Assembly (NCBI RefSeq): GCF_000427295.1
Contig: NZ_ATNM01000096.1
Coordinates: 1-53,634 of the forward strand
Length of the DNA: 53,634 bases
Reading direction: 5' to 3'
From: Cyclobacterium qasimii M12-11B
GTDB lineage: Bacteria; Bacteroidota; Bacteroidia; Cytophagales; Cyclobacteriaceae
The notes beneath the pieces are model-generated. The model ran no database searches. It was not told the origin of the DNA and saw only the letters and a program-made list of their open reading frames with translations. The position numbers were made by a program, and so were the translations under genes. Shown piece by piece: positions 18,375 through 26,747 of this stretch. Each line of letters starts with the position of its first letter. The stretch's first letter is position 1.

Positions 18375-18845
18375 TGTCAATCGAGTAGACGGCCATAGGC
18401 TATAAGCCCACAGCCTGTCACGACCCTTCGGGAATGCGCCACTCACAGTTCTGCTGAGCTTGCCGAAGTACCACCCGGTCGACTGGGGGTCTAGTACCTG
18501 CCCTACCTTCGGGCTCTTCGATAAAATGATTTCTTAAGATCATTTTTTTTTTACGCTAAGCCCCAGTTCACTGGATTGTAGGTTGGGATTTGAGGTAATA
18601 GGAAACCATAGACTCGTAACCTTTTCTTCTTAGGCGTGACAAAGTTATAGTAGTAATCAGAATTAGACTTTGGGTCACTGCCCTGCCGACTTCCTGCTAA
18701 GCCGCCAACAGATCTCTCATGGCAAACTACCCCTGTGAGAAATAAAGCAAAGCTTTGCAACTTGCTTATGGTTTGCACGAGTTTCACCCTCTGGAATAAT
18801 TCGGTATATTCGATCTGGACACATGCACACAAATAAGGAAACTAA
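18375..18845. repeat. Dispersed spacer repeat R1, copy C (longest)
   Basis: The left edge TCAATCGAGTAG and CATAGGCTATAAGCCCACAG match copy B. The right part, from TTGAGGTAATAGGAAA, through TAGTAGTAATCAGAATTA to CTGGAATAATTCGGTAT and CACACAAA, matches copy A. A REP-like core CTGAGCTTGCCGAAG lies at 18454-18468. The minus-strand frame here (18551-18832) is not supported as a gene. Confidence 0.7.
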
Positions 18846-18987
18846 AGAAAATATTCGCCCATTTAACAAAGTTTATTAAGCTTTAGAGAAATTTAAATTC
18901 TAGCATTTTAAAACGAATAAAGCCGATAGAATTAAAAAAGAAAACCTCATTTAAGATGCAAAATCCATATAACCAAACTGCTAATTC

Positions 18988-20454
18988 ATGAAAAAAAACA
19001 TTCTAATTGTACTCCTATTTTTAGTAACACTTCAGATAAGTGCGCAGCAGCTTGATGGCCCATTAAAGGTTCACCCAGAGAATGGACGTTATTTTACCAA
19101 TAATTCAGGCAAAGCAATTTACTTAACCGGATCACATACCTGGGCTAATTTTCAGGAAAGCAAAACACCCGACGAAGCACTTTTCGATTATGAGGCCTAT
19201 TTGAAAATGCTTAAAGCCCACAATCATAATTTCATTCGTCAATGGACCTGGGAGCATTCTAAAAACGCTTCCTGGACTAGCAATGAGGTTATTTTCTCGC
19301 CACTCCCCTATAAAACAGTTAAAAAAAATGGCAAAGAAATGTATGATGTTTCCCAATGGAACGAAGCTTATTTCGAGCGCCTTCGCAATCGAACAAAAGA
19401 AGCCGGAGACTTGGGGATTTATGTTTCTGTCATGCTTTTTCAGGGCTGGAGTCAAAACCGCTTAAAAACACCCGGCAGTGATCCTTGGGAGTATCATCCA
19501 CTCAATCCTGTCAACAATATAAACGGAGTTGGACAATCGGTTAAAAACAATGGTTTTGATGATGAAAAAATGGGCACTTTACATTCGATGAACAATGGCG
19601 ATGTACTTGCACACCAGGAAGCGTATGTGAAAAAGGTAATTGAAACAGTAAATGATCTAGACAATGTTCTCTACGAGATTATAAATGAAGGCGGTACCAA
19701 AAAATGGCAATACCATATGGTTAATTTGGTAAAAAGGATGGAAAAACCGATGCCCAAACAGCACCCTGTGGGCATGACGCATGCTGTGGTTGTCAACCCG
19801 CCAATGTTTAATGATGATTTATGGGAAAGCCCTGCAGATTGGATATCCCCCACTCCGGAGCCCATTTCCTGGATGTACAAGGGCACTGATTATGTTCAGG
19901 ATTATAAAAATGATCCTCCGGCAAATACTGGCGAAAAAGTAATTATTCTTGATACAGACCACTTGGGAGGCCATTGGGGTACCTATATGTGGGCATGGAA
20001 ATCATTTGTTCGTGGGCACAATCCTATTTTTATGGATTCGTGGGTGCCTTTGGCAGGAAACTACGACAGGAAGCAAAGCCCTGGCATATTTTATATCGGT
20101 GGCGTTACAAAAAATGATGCCGACCATCCCGATTATGAACCTTTGCGTGAAAACATGGGGCAAATTCTTGAATTGGCAAATCGCATCGATTTAGTAAATA
20201 TGACGCCCCAAGACCAACTCTGTTCCACTAGGTTCTGTCTTGCCAATCCCGGTGAAGAGTATGTAGTGTATTTGCCAGATGGCACTGGAACCTTAGACCT
20301 AAGAGATGCAAATGTAGAATTTGAGGTAGAATGGTTTTTCCCGGTACTCAATAGAACCATCAAAGGAACAGAAACACTTAAAGGTGGTAGTTATAAAGCA
20401 ATCGTTGCTCCATTTACAGGTGCTTCAGTTTTGTACTTGAAGAAAAAGAAGTGA
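18988..20454 (+). CDS. Secreted glycoside-hydrolase-like protein (DUF4038/cellulase-like barrel with C-terminal beta domain)
   Basis: The gene encodes 488 residues with a signal peptide (ILIVLLFLVTLQISA, cut after SAQ). The catalytic barrel begins LTGSHTWANFQES. It carries NFIRQWTWEHSKNASW, YEIINEGG (about residue 235) as the likely Glu-containing strand-4 end, and IILDTDHLGG further on. The end (about 400-488) is a small beta-sandwich of the putative collagen-binding type (EEYVVYLPDGTGTLDL, then GASVLYLKK). It is related in plan to the protein at 5039-6793 but clearly different in sequence. It lies between the two copies of the metallophosphoesterase repeat. The polysaccharide target is unknown. 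Confidence 0.75.
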   Translation: MKKNILIVLLFLVTLQISAQQLDGPLKVHPENGRYFTNNSGKAIYLTGSHTWANFQESKTPDEALFDYEAYLKMLKAHNHNFIRQWTWEHSKNASWTSNEVIFSPLPYKTVKKNGKEMYDVSQWNEAYFERLRNRTKEAGDLGIYVSVMLFQGWSQNRLKTPGSDPWEYHPLNPVNNINGVGQSVKNNGFDDEKMGTLHSMNNGDVLAHQEAYVKKVIETVNDLDNVLYEIINEGGTKKWQYHMVNLVKRMEKPMPKQHPVGMTHAVVVNPPMFNDDLWESPADWISPTPEPISWMYKGTDYVQDYKNDPPANTGEKVIILDTDHLGGHWGTYMWAWKSFVRGHNPIFMDSWVPLAGNYDRKQSPGIFYIGGVTKNDADHPDYEPLRENMGQILELANRIDLVNMTPQDQLCSTRFCLANPGEEYVVYLPDGTGTLDLRDANVEFEVEWFFPVLNRTIKGTETLKGGSYKAIVAPFTGASVLYLKKKK

Positions 20455-20691
20455 TTGCATGGAAAATAGCCTTTCAGGTAGATCTAGGTAGTGAAATAGC
20501 TCACAATTTTGATCCCAAAACACATCTTGAATCTCTAAAATCGATAAAATTCCAGAATAACTAAAGATAAATTATCCTACAAAGATTTGGGTCTATACAT
20601 TAGTGGGTAGGTCGGAAGACTAAAAAAACAACTGATCTATATCCGGTATAAATTTTTCAAATTTGTTGGCAAAGAAATAATCATACTACTA

Positions 20692-21747
20692 ATGAAATAT
20701 ACTAATTTAGGTAGAGGGATGCGCTTGTTTTTGTGGCTAGCATTTATCGCTATTTTTAGTTTAGTAAATGGATGTGCTAGCCTTAACAAAAGAGCCACCA
20801 ATAAACCATTCACGATTATCGTTCTACCTGATACCCAAGGCTATGCTGACACGAGGCATAAGGAGACACAGAAGCACTGGCCGGGAATTGGTGATCAGCG
20901 TGACAGTTTCTTTATGCAGACGGAGTGGATCAAAAAGAACAGAAAGAAGCTGAATATCGCATTAGTGGCTCATGTTGGGGATATCACACAGACAGACCAC
21001 GATGAAGAATGGAAAATAGCCGATAAAGCTTTCAAGACCATTGACAACACCGTTCCTTATATATTGTCCTCGGGAAACCATGACATGGGATACTCAGCAG
21101 AAGACCATAAAACAAGTCATTCCCGTGAAAGCCTACTTAGCTCCTACTTCGAACCTTCACGTTTCACAAAGAACCCTTTGTACAAACCGATTCTCGGCAG
21201 TAATAAAAAGCTGCATTTTAAAGAAGATGGGAAAACCGAAAACTATTACCTCTTTCTGAAAGAAGGCGAGATGAAGTTTCTTGTGCTCAGCCTGGAATTT
21301 AAGCCTCGGGACGAAACGCTTGCATGGGCGAATAAAGTCGTAGCACAGCATTCTGATTGCCGGACCATCATTGTCACACACAGTTACCTAAGCAGAAAAA
21401 AGGGAGAACGGACAGGTGATGACAACTATTTGGTGAAAGGCAACTCAGGGGAAGAAATGTGGGAGAAATTTGTTAGCCAACACAAGAACATCTTTCTCGT
21501 TCTTTCCGGACATGCCATGGAGAATTTGCTGAGCAGCAAAGGCAAGCATGGAAATATTGTGCACCAGGTTCAGGCAGATTATTGGTATTGGGACAAGCCT
21601 GAGATCAAAGCAGGAAGTGGTTTCTTACGCATCATGACTTTCTATCCTGAAAAAAACAGCATTGAAGTCCAGACTTATTCGCCTGTAAGGGATAAATTCC
21701 TCACACGTCCCACAAGCATGTTTACTTTGGATTACCCTATGCAGTAA
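20692..21747 (+). CDS. Calcineurin-like metallophosphoesterase lipoprotein (copy 2)
   Basis: This 351-residue paralogue of the gene at 15202 has the same lipobox (LVNGC) and all metal motifs unchanged: PDTQGYAD, HVGDITQ, SGNHD, THSYL and SGHAMEN. The differences from copy 1 are mostly surface changes, clustered around residues 165-172 (PILGSN versus PLFGFN), 212-217 (SDC versus PEY) and 330 (RDK versus TAM). Both copies are open, so both are probably used. They may differ in substrate or expression. Its upstream region matches copy 1 only for about 33 bases, so promoters may differ. Confidence 0.85.
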   Translation: MKYTNLGRGMRLFLWLAFIAIFSLVNGCASLNKRATNKPFTIIVLPDTQGYADTRHKETQKHWPGIGDQRDSFFMQTEWIKKNRKKLNIALVAHVGDITQTDHDEEWKIADKAFKTIDNTVPYILSSGNHDMGYSAEDHKTSHSRESLLSSYFEPSRFTKNPLYKPILGSNKKLHFKEDGKTENYYLFLKEGEMKFLVLSLEFKPRDETLAWANKVVAQHSDCRTIIVTHSYLSRKKGERTGDDNYLVKGNSGEEMWEKFVSQHKNIFLVLSGHAMENLLSSKGKHGNIVHQVQADYWYWDKPEIKAGSGFLRIMTFYPEKNSIEVQTYSPVRDKFLTRPTSMFTLDYPMQ

Positions 21748-21860
21748 AAGGAGAAGCAGCGCTCTTGACAATAAGTATCAACCCAAATAAAATACTGCAG
21801 CAGTAGGCACAATGACTTCCCTTTGGACATGGGAGTACACTTAAAATTATCGATAGATCT

Positions 21861-22045
21861 TTTTATTGAAACCCTTATAAACCGAGAAGTCTTATTTTGG
21901 CCTTTTAAATTAAAAATGTCAGCTCTCCACTGGAATCCTTGTCCTAAATTCTTAATTTGTTATAGAATTACAAATCAAAGGGGTTGGCTACATAATTGAT
22001 ATATACGGAACTCCGAGATTAAACATGTATATATACAATTGTTGT
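21861..22045. repeat. Dispersed spacer repeat R3, copy at 21.9 kb
   Basis: It is part of the right copy of the long direct repeat, and it shares blocks with the more diverged copies near 23.3 and 10.6 kb. It ends ACTCCGAGATTAAACATG and a TATATA run, 30 bases before the STM3941-like gene. Confidence 0.65.
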
Positions 22046-22074
22046 AGGTCATATCAGAACGCAAGAACGAATCA

Positions 22075-22617
22075 ATGGAAATACCTCTAAGTAAAACCAA
22101 GATCATCCTTTATTTCATTGGCGCCTTAGTATTCGTTCTATTAGGAGTCATTTTCACATTTGAACCAGCAGCTTATGTCTCCTTCAGATATCCGAGTCCA
22201 ACATTTATCAGAATCGGTGGAATAGCGAGTCTTGTTTTTTTTGGAAGGTGCTTGATTTTTATAACTCGAAAACTTCTGGATTCTAAAATAGGGCTGAGAA
22301 TTAGTGAGGAAGGAATCTGGGATAATTCCAACGTGTTTGATCTCGGTCTAATCGAATGGAAAGATGTGACAGGATTTAAGACATTCAAAATTTCCTTCAC
22401 GAAGATCATAGTAGTTAAGACAAGCAAACCAGCTAAATATATTGATCGAGCAAAAAATGGATTTGCGAAAAGAACAGTGAAGTCTAATAATAAAACACTG
22501 GGTTCACCCTTAACAATAATGGCAAGTTCTCTATCCATTAAGGCAGATGAACTTGAACGACTGCTAAAGGAGCACCTGGAAAAAAGTAAAACACCTTACA
22601 ATAACAGCTATGAATGA
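22075..22617 (+). CDS. STM3941-family membrane protein
   Basis: The gene encodes 180 residues with two N-terminal transmembrane helices (IILYFIGALVFVLLGVIF and IGGIASLVFFGRCLIFI). A cytosolic domain follows with LRISEEGIWDNSNVFDLGLIEW and later IMASSLSIKADELERLL. The opening IPLSKTKIILYFIGALVFVL and the W-x-D turn fit the STM3941 family of unknown function. It is preceded by the AT-rich end of an R3 repeat and is followed by a hairpin spacer. No partner gene is evident. Confidence 0.7.
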   Translation: MEIPLSKTKIILYFIGALVFVLLGVIFTFEPAAYVSFRYPSPTFIRIGGIASLVFFGRCLIFITRKLLDSKIGLRISEEGIWDNSNVFDLGLIEWKDVTGFKTFKISFTKIIVVKTSKPAKYIDRAKNGFAKRTVKSNNKTLGSPLTIMASSLSIKADELERLLKEHLEKSKTPYNNSYE

Positions 22618-22689
22618 ATGGGGTTTTGTCAGTCAAGAAACTTTGCCGGTATTTGCAAAGTCCGCCACAATGAATAAATTTAAAATAAG

Positions 22690-22760
22690 ACGTGGCTATG
22701 TGCTAGAGGAAAGGTTAGTGCTTTCTAACCCCCACTCATCATAGCTAGGCGTTGGCAGCA
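22690..22760. repeat. Imperfect long hairpin resembling an integron attC-type site
   Basis: An outer pairing GGCTATG / CATAGCT encloses an inner perfect hairpin GGTTAG-tgcttt-CTAACC. The structure ends in AGGCGTTGGCAGC, and a new gene starts 40 bases later. The G-TT-G ending resembles, but does not strictly fit, the GTTRRRY core of attC sites. No integrase gene is in the window. Confidence 0.35.
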
Positions 22761-22798
22761 AGCAGACAAGGAAAATAAAATTCAAGATAAATTCCAAG

Positions 22799-23224
22799 AT
22801 GTTATTTGATCAAACGGTAAAAAATATCAATAAGAATCCAAGGATAATTTTCATGATAGATGGAATTGGGGCAATCCTGTCAGCATTTTTATTGGGAATT
22901 GTGTTAGTTGAATTAAGAAGAATTTTTGGAATTCCTAAATCAACGCTATATTTTCTTGCAGTTTTACCCTGCCTTTTTGCTATTTATGATTTTTATTGCT
23001 ACCGAAAAATTGACGAAAATTTAGGAATATTCTTAGAAGGAATTGCTATTATGAACCTAATTTATTGTGGCCTATCAATCGGTTTAGCATTTTGGCATTA
23101 TCAAGAAATAACACAATTCGGTTGGATTTATATTATACTTGAAGTTATGATTATAATTACACTTGTTATACTTGAATTAAGAATAGCAAAAAGCTTGACC
23201 CTTCGACAGGCTCAGGGTCCATAA
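22799..23224 (+). CDS. Small four-helix membrane protein with a REP-derived C-terminus
   Basis: The gene encodes 141 residues with four predicted transmembrane helices (GAILSAFLLGIVLVEL, LYFLAVLPCLFAIYDFY, IAIMNLIYCGLSIGLAF, IYIILEVMIIITLVI). The last residues LTLRQAQGP are encoded by a REP-like palindrome (23197-23219), so the true C-terminus has been replaced or extended by the repeat. I know no family for it. It is AT-rich, follows the attC-like hairpin and is probably a single-gene block in the inner membrane. Confidence 0.6.
   Translation: MLFDQTVKNINKNPRIIFMIDGIGAILSAFLLGIVLVELRRIFGIPKSTLYFLAVLPCLFAIYDFYCYRKIDENLGIFLEGIAIMNLIYCGLSIGLAFWHYQEITQFGWIYIILEVMIIITLVILELRIAKSLTLRQAQGP
23197..23219. 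repeat. REP-like palindrome inside a coding end
   Basis: GACCCTTCGACAGGCTCAGGGTC, read in two pieces as GACCCT and AGGGTC arms around TCGACAGGCTC. It is the same core as at 2532, 13041 and (reversed, diverged) 18454. Confidence 0.8.
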
Positions 23225-23274
23225 AAAAGGTTTACCATAGGACACGGTTCCAACCTTAAGCTAACAAACACTTT

Positions 23275-23480
23275 TTTTAATCCTAAACCTCTATAATAAA
23301 CCAAACAGCTCTGGTTGAAAAGTTCTATTTTGGCTTTTTCCAATAAAATGTCGCCACTTCACTGGAACCCATGTCAGAATCCCTTAATTTGTTAAAGGAA
23401 AACCACCATAATCGACTGATAAATAGTTAGTTTAACGCAATTCCTTTGGTAAAACATGGATATATATCAACGTTCGGTAA
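23275..23480. repeat. Dispersed spacer repeat R3, copy at 23.3 kb
   Basis: Diverged copy: AAACCTCTATAATAAACC, GGTTGAAAAGTTCTATTTTGGC, CCACTTCACTGGAACCC, CCCTTAATTTGTTAAAGGAA, then AACGCAATTCC and an ATATAT tail ending CAACGTTCGG. It fills most of the 315-base spacer before the hydrolase remnant. Confidence 0.6.
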
Positions 23481-23538
23481 TGACATTTAAGCAAAATCAG
23501 GTAGCGGATTTGAGAATGATTTAGACCAGGTTATTTGA

Positions 23539-23799
23539 GGTGAGGTAATTGATAAAATAAAATGCACTACGCTTATTTTGCATAGTCTAAATGATAAGTC
23601 TGTTAATATTGAGATGGCAAAATATGCAAGTCAGAAGATTACAAATTCTGAATTAAAGACCTATGACAACAAGTGGGGACATTTATTTTGGCAAGGAGAA
23701 GAAAGTAAAAAGCCAATAAAAGATTTGATGGGGTTTTTAATGAATAAAAAACCCTATATTAAAGTAAAGGAAATCATAGCAGCCTGCGGGATACTATGA
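23539..23799 (+). pseudogene. C-terminal remnant of an alpha/beta hydrolase
   Basis: The frame is open from 23539 without an ATG and reads DKIKCTTLILHSLNDKSVNI, then IEMAKYASQKITNSELKTYD and WGHLFWQGEE. This matches the last third of alpha/beta hydrolases: strand 6 leading to the catalytic Asp (here in LNDKSV) and the GHLF segment with the catalytic His. The nucleophile-containing N-terminal two thirds are absent, and upstream sequence is repeat R3. It is most likely dead, unless a TTG at 23578 makes a 73-residue peptide. Confidence 0.65.
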
Positions 23800-23897
23800 C
23801 TTCTTACCCACCTTTAGGCATCATTACTAAGGCAATTATTCACAACGGTGACTTTTTATTAGAAATAATATTGTCAATTATTTAGCACCAGTCAATT

Positions 23898-26175
23898 ATG
23901 AACAACAAAAGGAATATTAAAATTCTAATCTTACTTGGCCTGTTAGGCTCAGTACTCGTCGGTATTGGCGAATATTTGTTGCACTTTCTACCTGAAGGCC
24001 CAGGCGGAGAAGTAAGTATGTTAGAGCATGTGCCTTTAAAACGGGCCAGTATAGGACATTTTTTTGCAGTCTTTGGAGCCCCTTTGTATTTTGCTGGTTA
24101 TTATGGCGTTAGTGCGTTCTTTAAAAAATCTAATGAGGCTTTAGCAAACATGCTTTTGGTATTGGGTGTTTTGGCATTTTTTATTGGCGGTATTTGGATA
24201 TCCTCCAGATATTTTGGAGCTGAAGTATTACAGCGAAGTCAAGGCACAGCTGACTATGCCTTTTACCTTCAATCCTATGAAGATCATTACCAGGTTTTAG
24301 TCTGGGCTTTAAGAATAATAATTGTCCTTTTATCTGGGGTATATGTATTACTGATTTTGAGAAACAAACAAGGTTTGCCAAAATGGTTGGCTATATTTAA
24401 CCCTATTGTACTTTTAATTATCACCATTTCTTCTTTGGTCTGGTTCAAGCCTTTGGGTATTCACATTGCGCCAATAGCTATGAACGTAACTCATTTTATA
24501 TTCTTCACTATTCTATTATTTCAACTTAAAAACAAACCAGTTAATATGAAAATTTTAAAATATTTCTTTTTTAGCGTTTTAGCATTAGTGCTGGTAATTG
24601 TGTCATTCGTTCTCCTTCGTTTTGGAATGGACGGCAATAATCCTTATAACAATGAGATTGATGACAATCTCATTCCCACATTTAGTGAAGCCTCTATTGC
24701 CTTTACGCAAGAACATAATGGAGAAGAGTCACTTCCTGTAATAGCTTCTGCTTTGATAGATATTGATAATGACGGAGTAGATGAATTGTTTTTAGGAGGT
24801 GGGTACAATCATCAAGATGAACTTTTCAAATATGAAGATGGCTCTTTTACCCTCATTTCAAAAAGTGTTAATCTTCAAGAAAAAGAAAACCTTTCAACCT
24901 TAGGCGCCGCTTCGGCTGATTTTGACAACAATGGCTTTTCAGACCTAATCATTTCTCGTGAAGATGGTATAACAATTTATTATAACAATGGCGGAAAATT
25001 TACGCCTAAAAAGGTTGACTACCCTTTAGCCGACAATGCTTCTCCTCTTGGGTTTGCATTGGGAGATGTGAACAAGGATGGGACTATTGATATATTTATA
25101 TCAAACTACATCCGTAAAAAACAGATGGTGGGCCAAAATAACTTCAGTAAAACATACGGCCCGATAAGTCAATTATTATTGAATAATGGAGACAATACGT
25201 TTAAAGACGTTACCAAAGAATCTGGCCTAACCTACCAGCACAATACCTTTATGGGGATTTTTGTAGACATTGACAATGATTCCTGGCTAGATTTGGTAGT
25301 GGCACATGATACTGGTGAAGTAAGAACTTACCAGAATAATGGCGATGGCACTTTTACTGTAAAGCCTAACCCAACAACAGATAAATACGGCTATCCTATG
25401 GGGATTGCTGTAGGAGATTATAACAATGACGGCAATGTGGATTTTATGTTCTCCAATACCGGCTCAACGGCTCCTCATTTTTTTAGCAAGAGGTACGGTA
25501 GATGAAAGTGAATTTGATTCTGATTGGATATTCTTTGAAAATAAAGGAAACTTTATTTTTGAAAATGTAGCCAAAAAAATTGAGGTAAGCGATTATGAAT
25601 TTTCCTGGGGAGCAGCAATGGCCGATATGAACAACGATGGCCTGCAAGACCTGATTGTTGCCGAGAATTATGTGGAATTCCCACCACACAAATTGTTTAA
25701 ATTACCTGGTCGTTTTCTAACGCAGAAAGCCGACCATACCTTTGTCGCTACAGAAAGTAAGAGTGGTGTAGTCAACAAAAATTTCGGAATTACACCGCTG
25801 GTTAGTGATTTTAACCAAGATGGATATCTTGATTTAGTATGGGTAAATATAGGGTCGCCCACAAAGGTATTTATCAATAATGGTGGTGAAAACAATTTTA
25901 TTCAATTACGATTTGCAGAAAATGCCAAGAACATTGGCGCAAAAGTAATATTAACTACGAGCTCAGGACAGGTCCTTACAGAAGACTATGTTATCGGAGA
26001 AGGCTTGGTTTCTGATCAATCAGCAGCTGTGCATTTTGGCTTGGGAAAAGAGCAAATTAAAAGCATCCAAGTGAAATATGTAAATGGTGAAACGCAAAAT
26101 TTAGAAGATTTTAGCATTAACACAATAACTTTTGTGCCTGAAATTATAGCAGAAGAAACCTCAGATGTTGAGTAA
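23898..26175 (+). pseudogene. Fused 7-TM (DUF6796-like) / FG-GAP-ASPIC protein, split by a frameshift
   Basis: Frame one (23898-25505) starts with a DUF6796-like membrane part of about six helices (GEYLLHFLPEGPGGEV, then FGAPLYFAGYYGV). At about residue 215 an internal Met opens MKILKYFFFSVL, a new export anchor. It continues into FG-GAP calcium-binding repeats such as DIDNDGVDELFLGGG, DFDNNGFSDLI, DVNKDGTIDIFIS and DYNNDGNVDFMFS. Frame two (through 26175) continues ARGTVDESEFDSDWIFFENK and ends in an ASPIC/UnbV domain (about the last 75 residues). The frames meet at a run of seven T (25478-25484), and six T would give HFLARGTVDE. The whole is about 759 residues. Two separate genes have probably fused, with the shift on top. 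Confidence 0.75.
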
Positions 26176-26542
26176 ATTAATTAACATATTAATTACCCTT
26201 GTTTTCAGTTTTGGAATTTATGGAGCAGGCGGATTGGTATACAGAGAATACACACTAAAGCAGGTATGCCCACAAATCTTGGGCATACCTGCTTGCTATA
26301 TTATTATGGCATGTTTAATTGTTCCACTCATAGCACATCTATTCAGTTTGAGTAATAAGGTATATTTTATAGGAACAGCCATCGCTTTAACGATTGCAAC
26401 TTATGGCACCATGTCTCAATTATTCGGCATTGCTGATTGCCCTAACACCAGTAACGGCATACCAATGTGTTATATATCTTTCTGTATATTTTTGACTTTG
26501 GTGGTGTTCAAATGGATAAATATCAAAATGACGAAAGCCTAA
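26165..26542 (+). CDS. Small membrane protein with two CP-GIP-CY motifs
   Basis: The gene encodes 125 residues with four hydrophobic helices. Between helices 1-2 and 3-4 there are two similar loops: VCPQILGIPACYI and DCPNTSNGIPMCYIS, each a Cys-Pro, Gly-Ile-Pro, Cys-Tyr arrangement. That suggests an internal duplication with paired cysteines on the same side of the membrane, as in thiol-redox or metal-binding proteins. The start overlaps the end of the FG-GAP gene by 11 bases, so the two are translationally coupled and may work together. The family is not recognised; it is not obviously VKOR. Confidence 0.65.
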   Translation: MLSKLINILITLVFSFGIYGAGGLVYREYTLKQVCPQILGIPACYIIMACLIVPLIAHLFSLSNKVYFIGTAIALTIATYGTMSQLFGIADCPNTSNGIPMCYISFCIFLTLVVFKWINIKMTKA

Positions 26543-26747
26543 AAATGGCCATGATTAATGCAGGTTTTGTTATTTAAACCAAAGTTTTTAACCAAGTCCG
26601 CTGGGCCTTTTGATATATATTCAAATTGAAAAAATAAAACAAAAAGCTTTGGCTAAAGGCTTAATCTAAAGTCCCCTATTTCTATTTCCTTAATAACCAT
26701 AGCCGAAGCATTGTAAATAATCGCCAAATATTTTATAAAATTCACAA

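Larger units (their letters stand above)
20659..22045 (+). repeat. 1.39-kb direct repeat, right copy
   Basis: This is the second copy of the block at 15169-16560, offset 5490 bases, same orientation, and it includes the metallophosphoesterase and the following R3 spacer. Recombination between the two would delete or duplicate about 5.5 kb. Confidence 0.85.

Noticed and set aside
18551-18832. 93-codon minus-strand frame in repeat R1 copy C
   Set aside because: The equivalent frame in copy A contains a stop and the one in copy B is deleted. No domain, signal or start context supports a protein; the shared peptide reflects DNA repeat identity.
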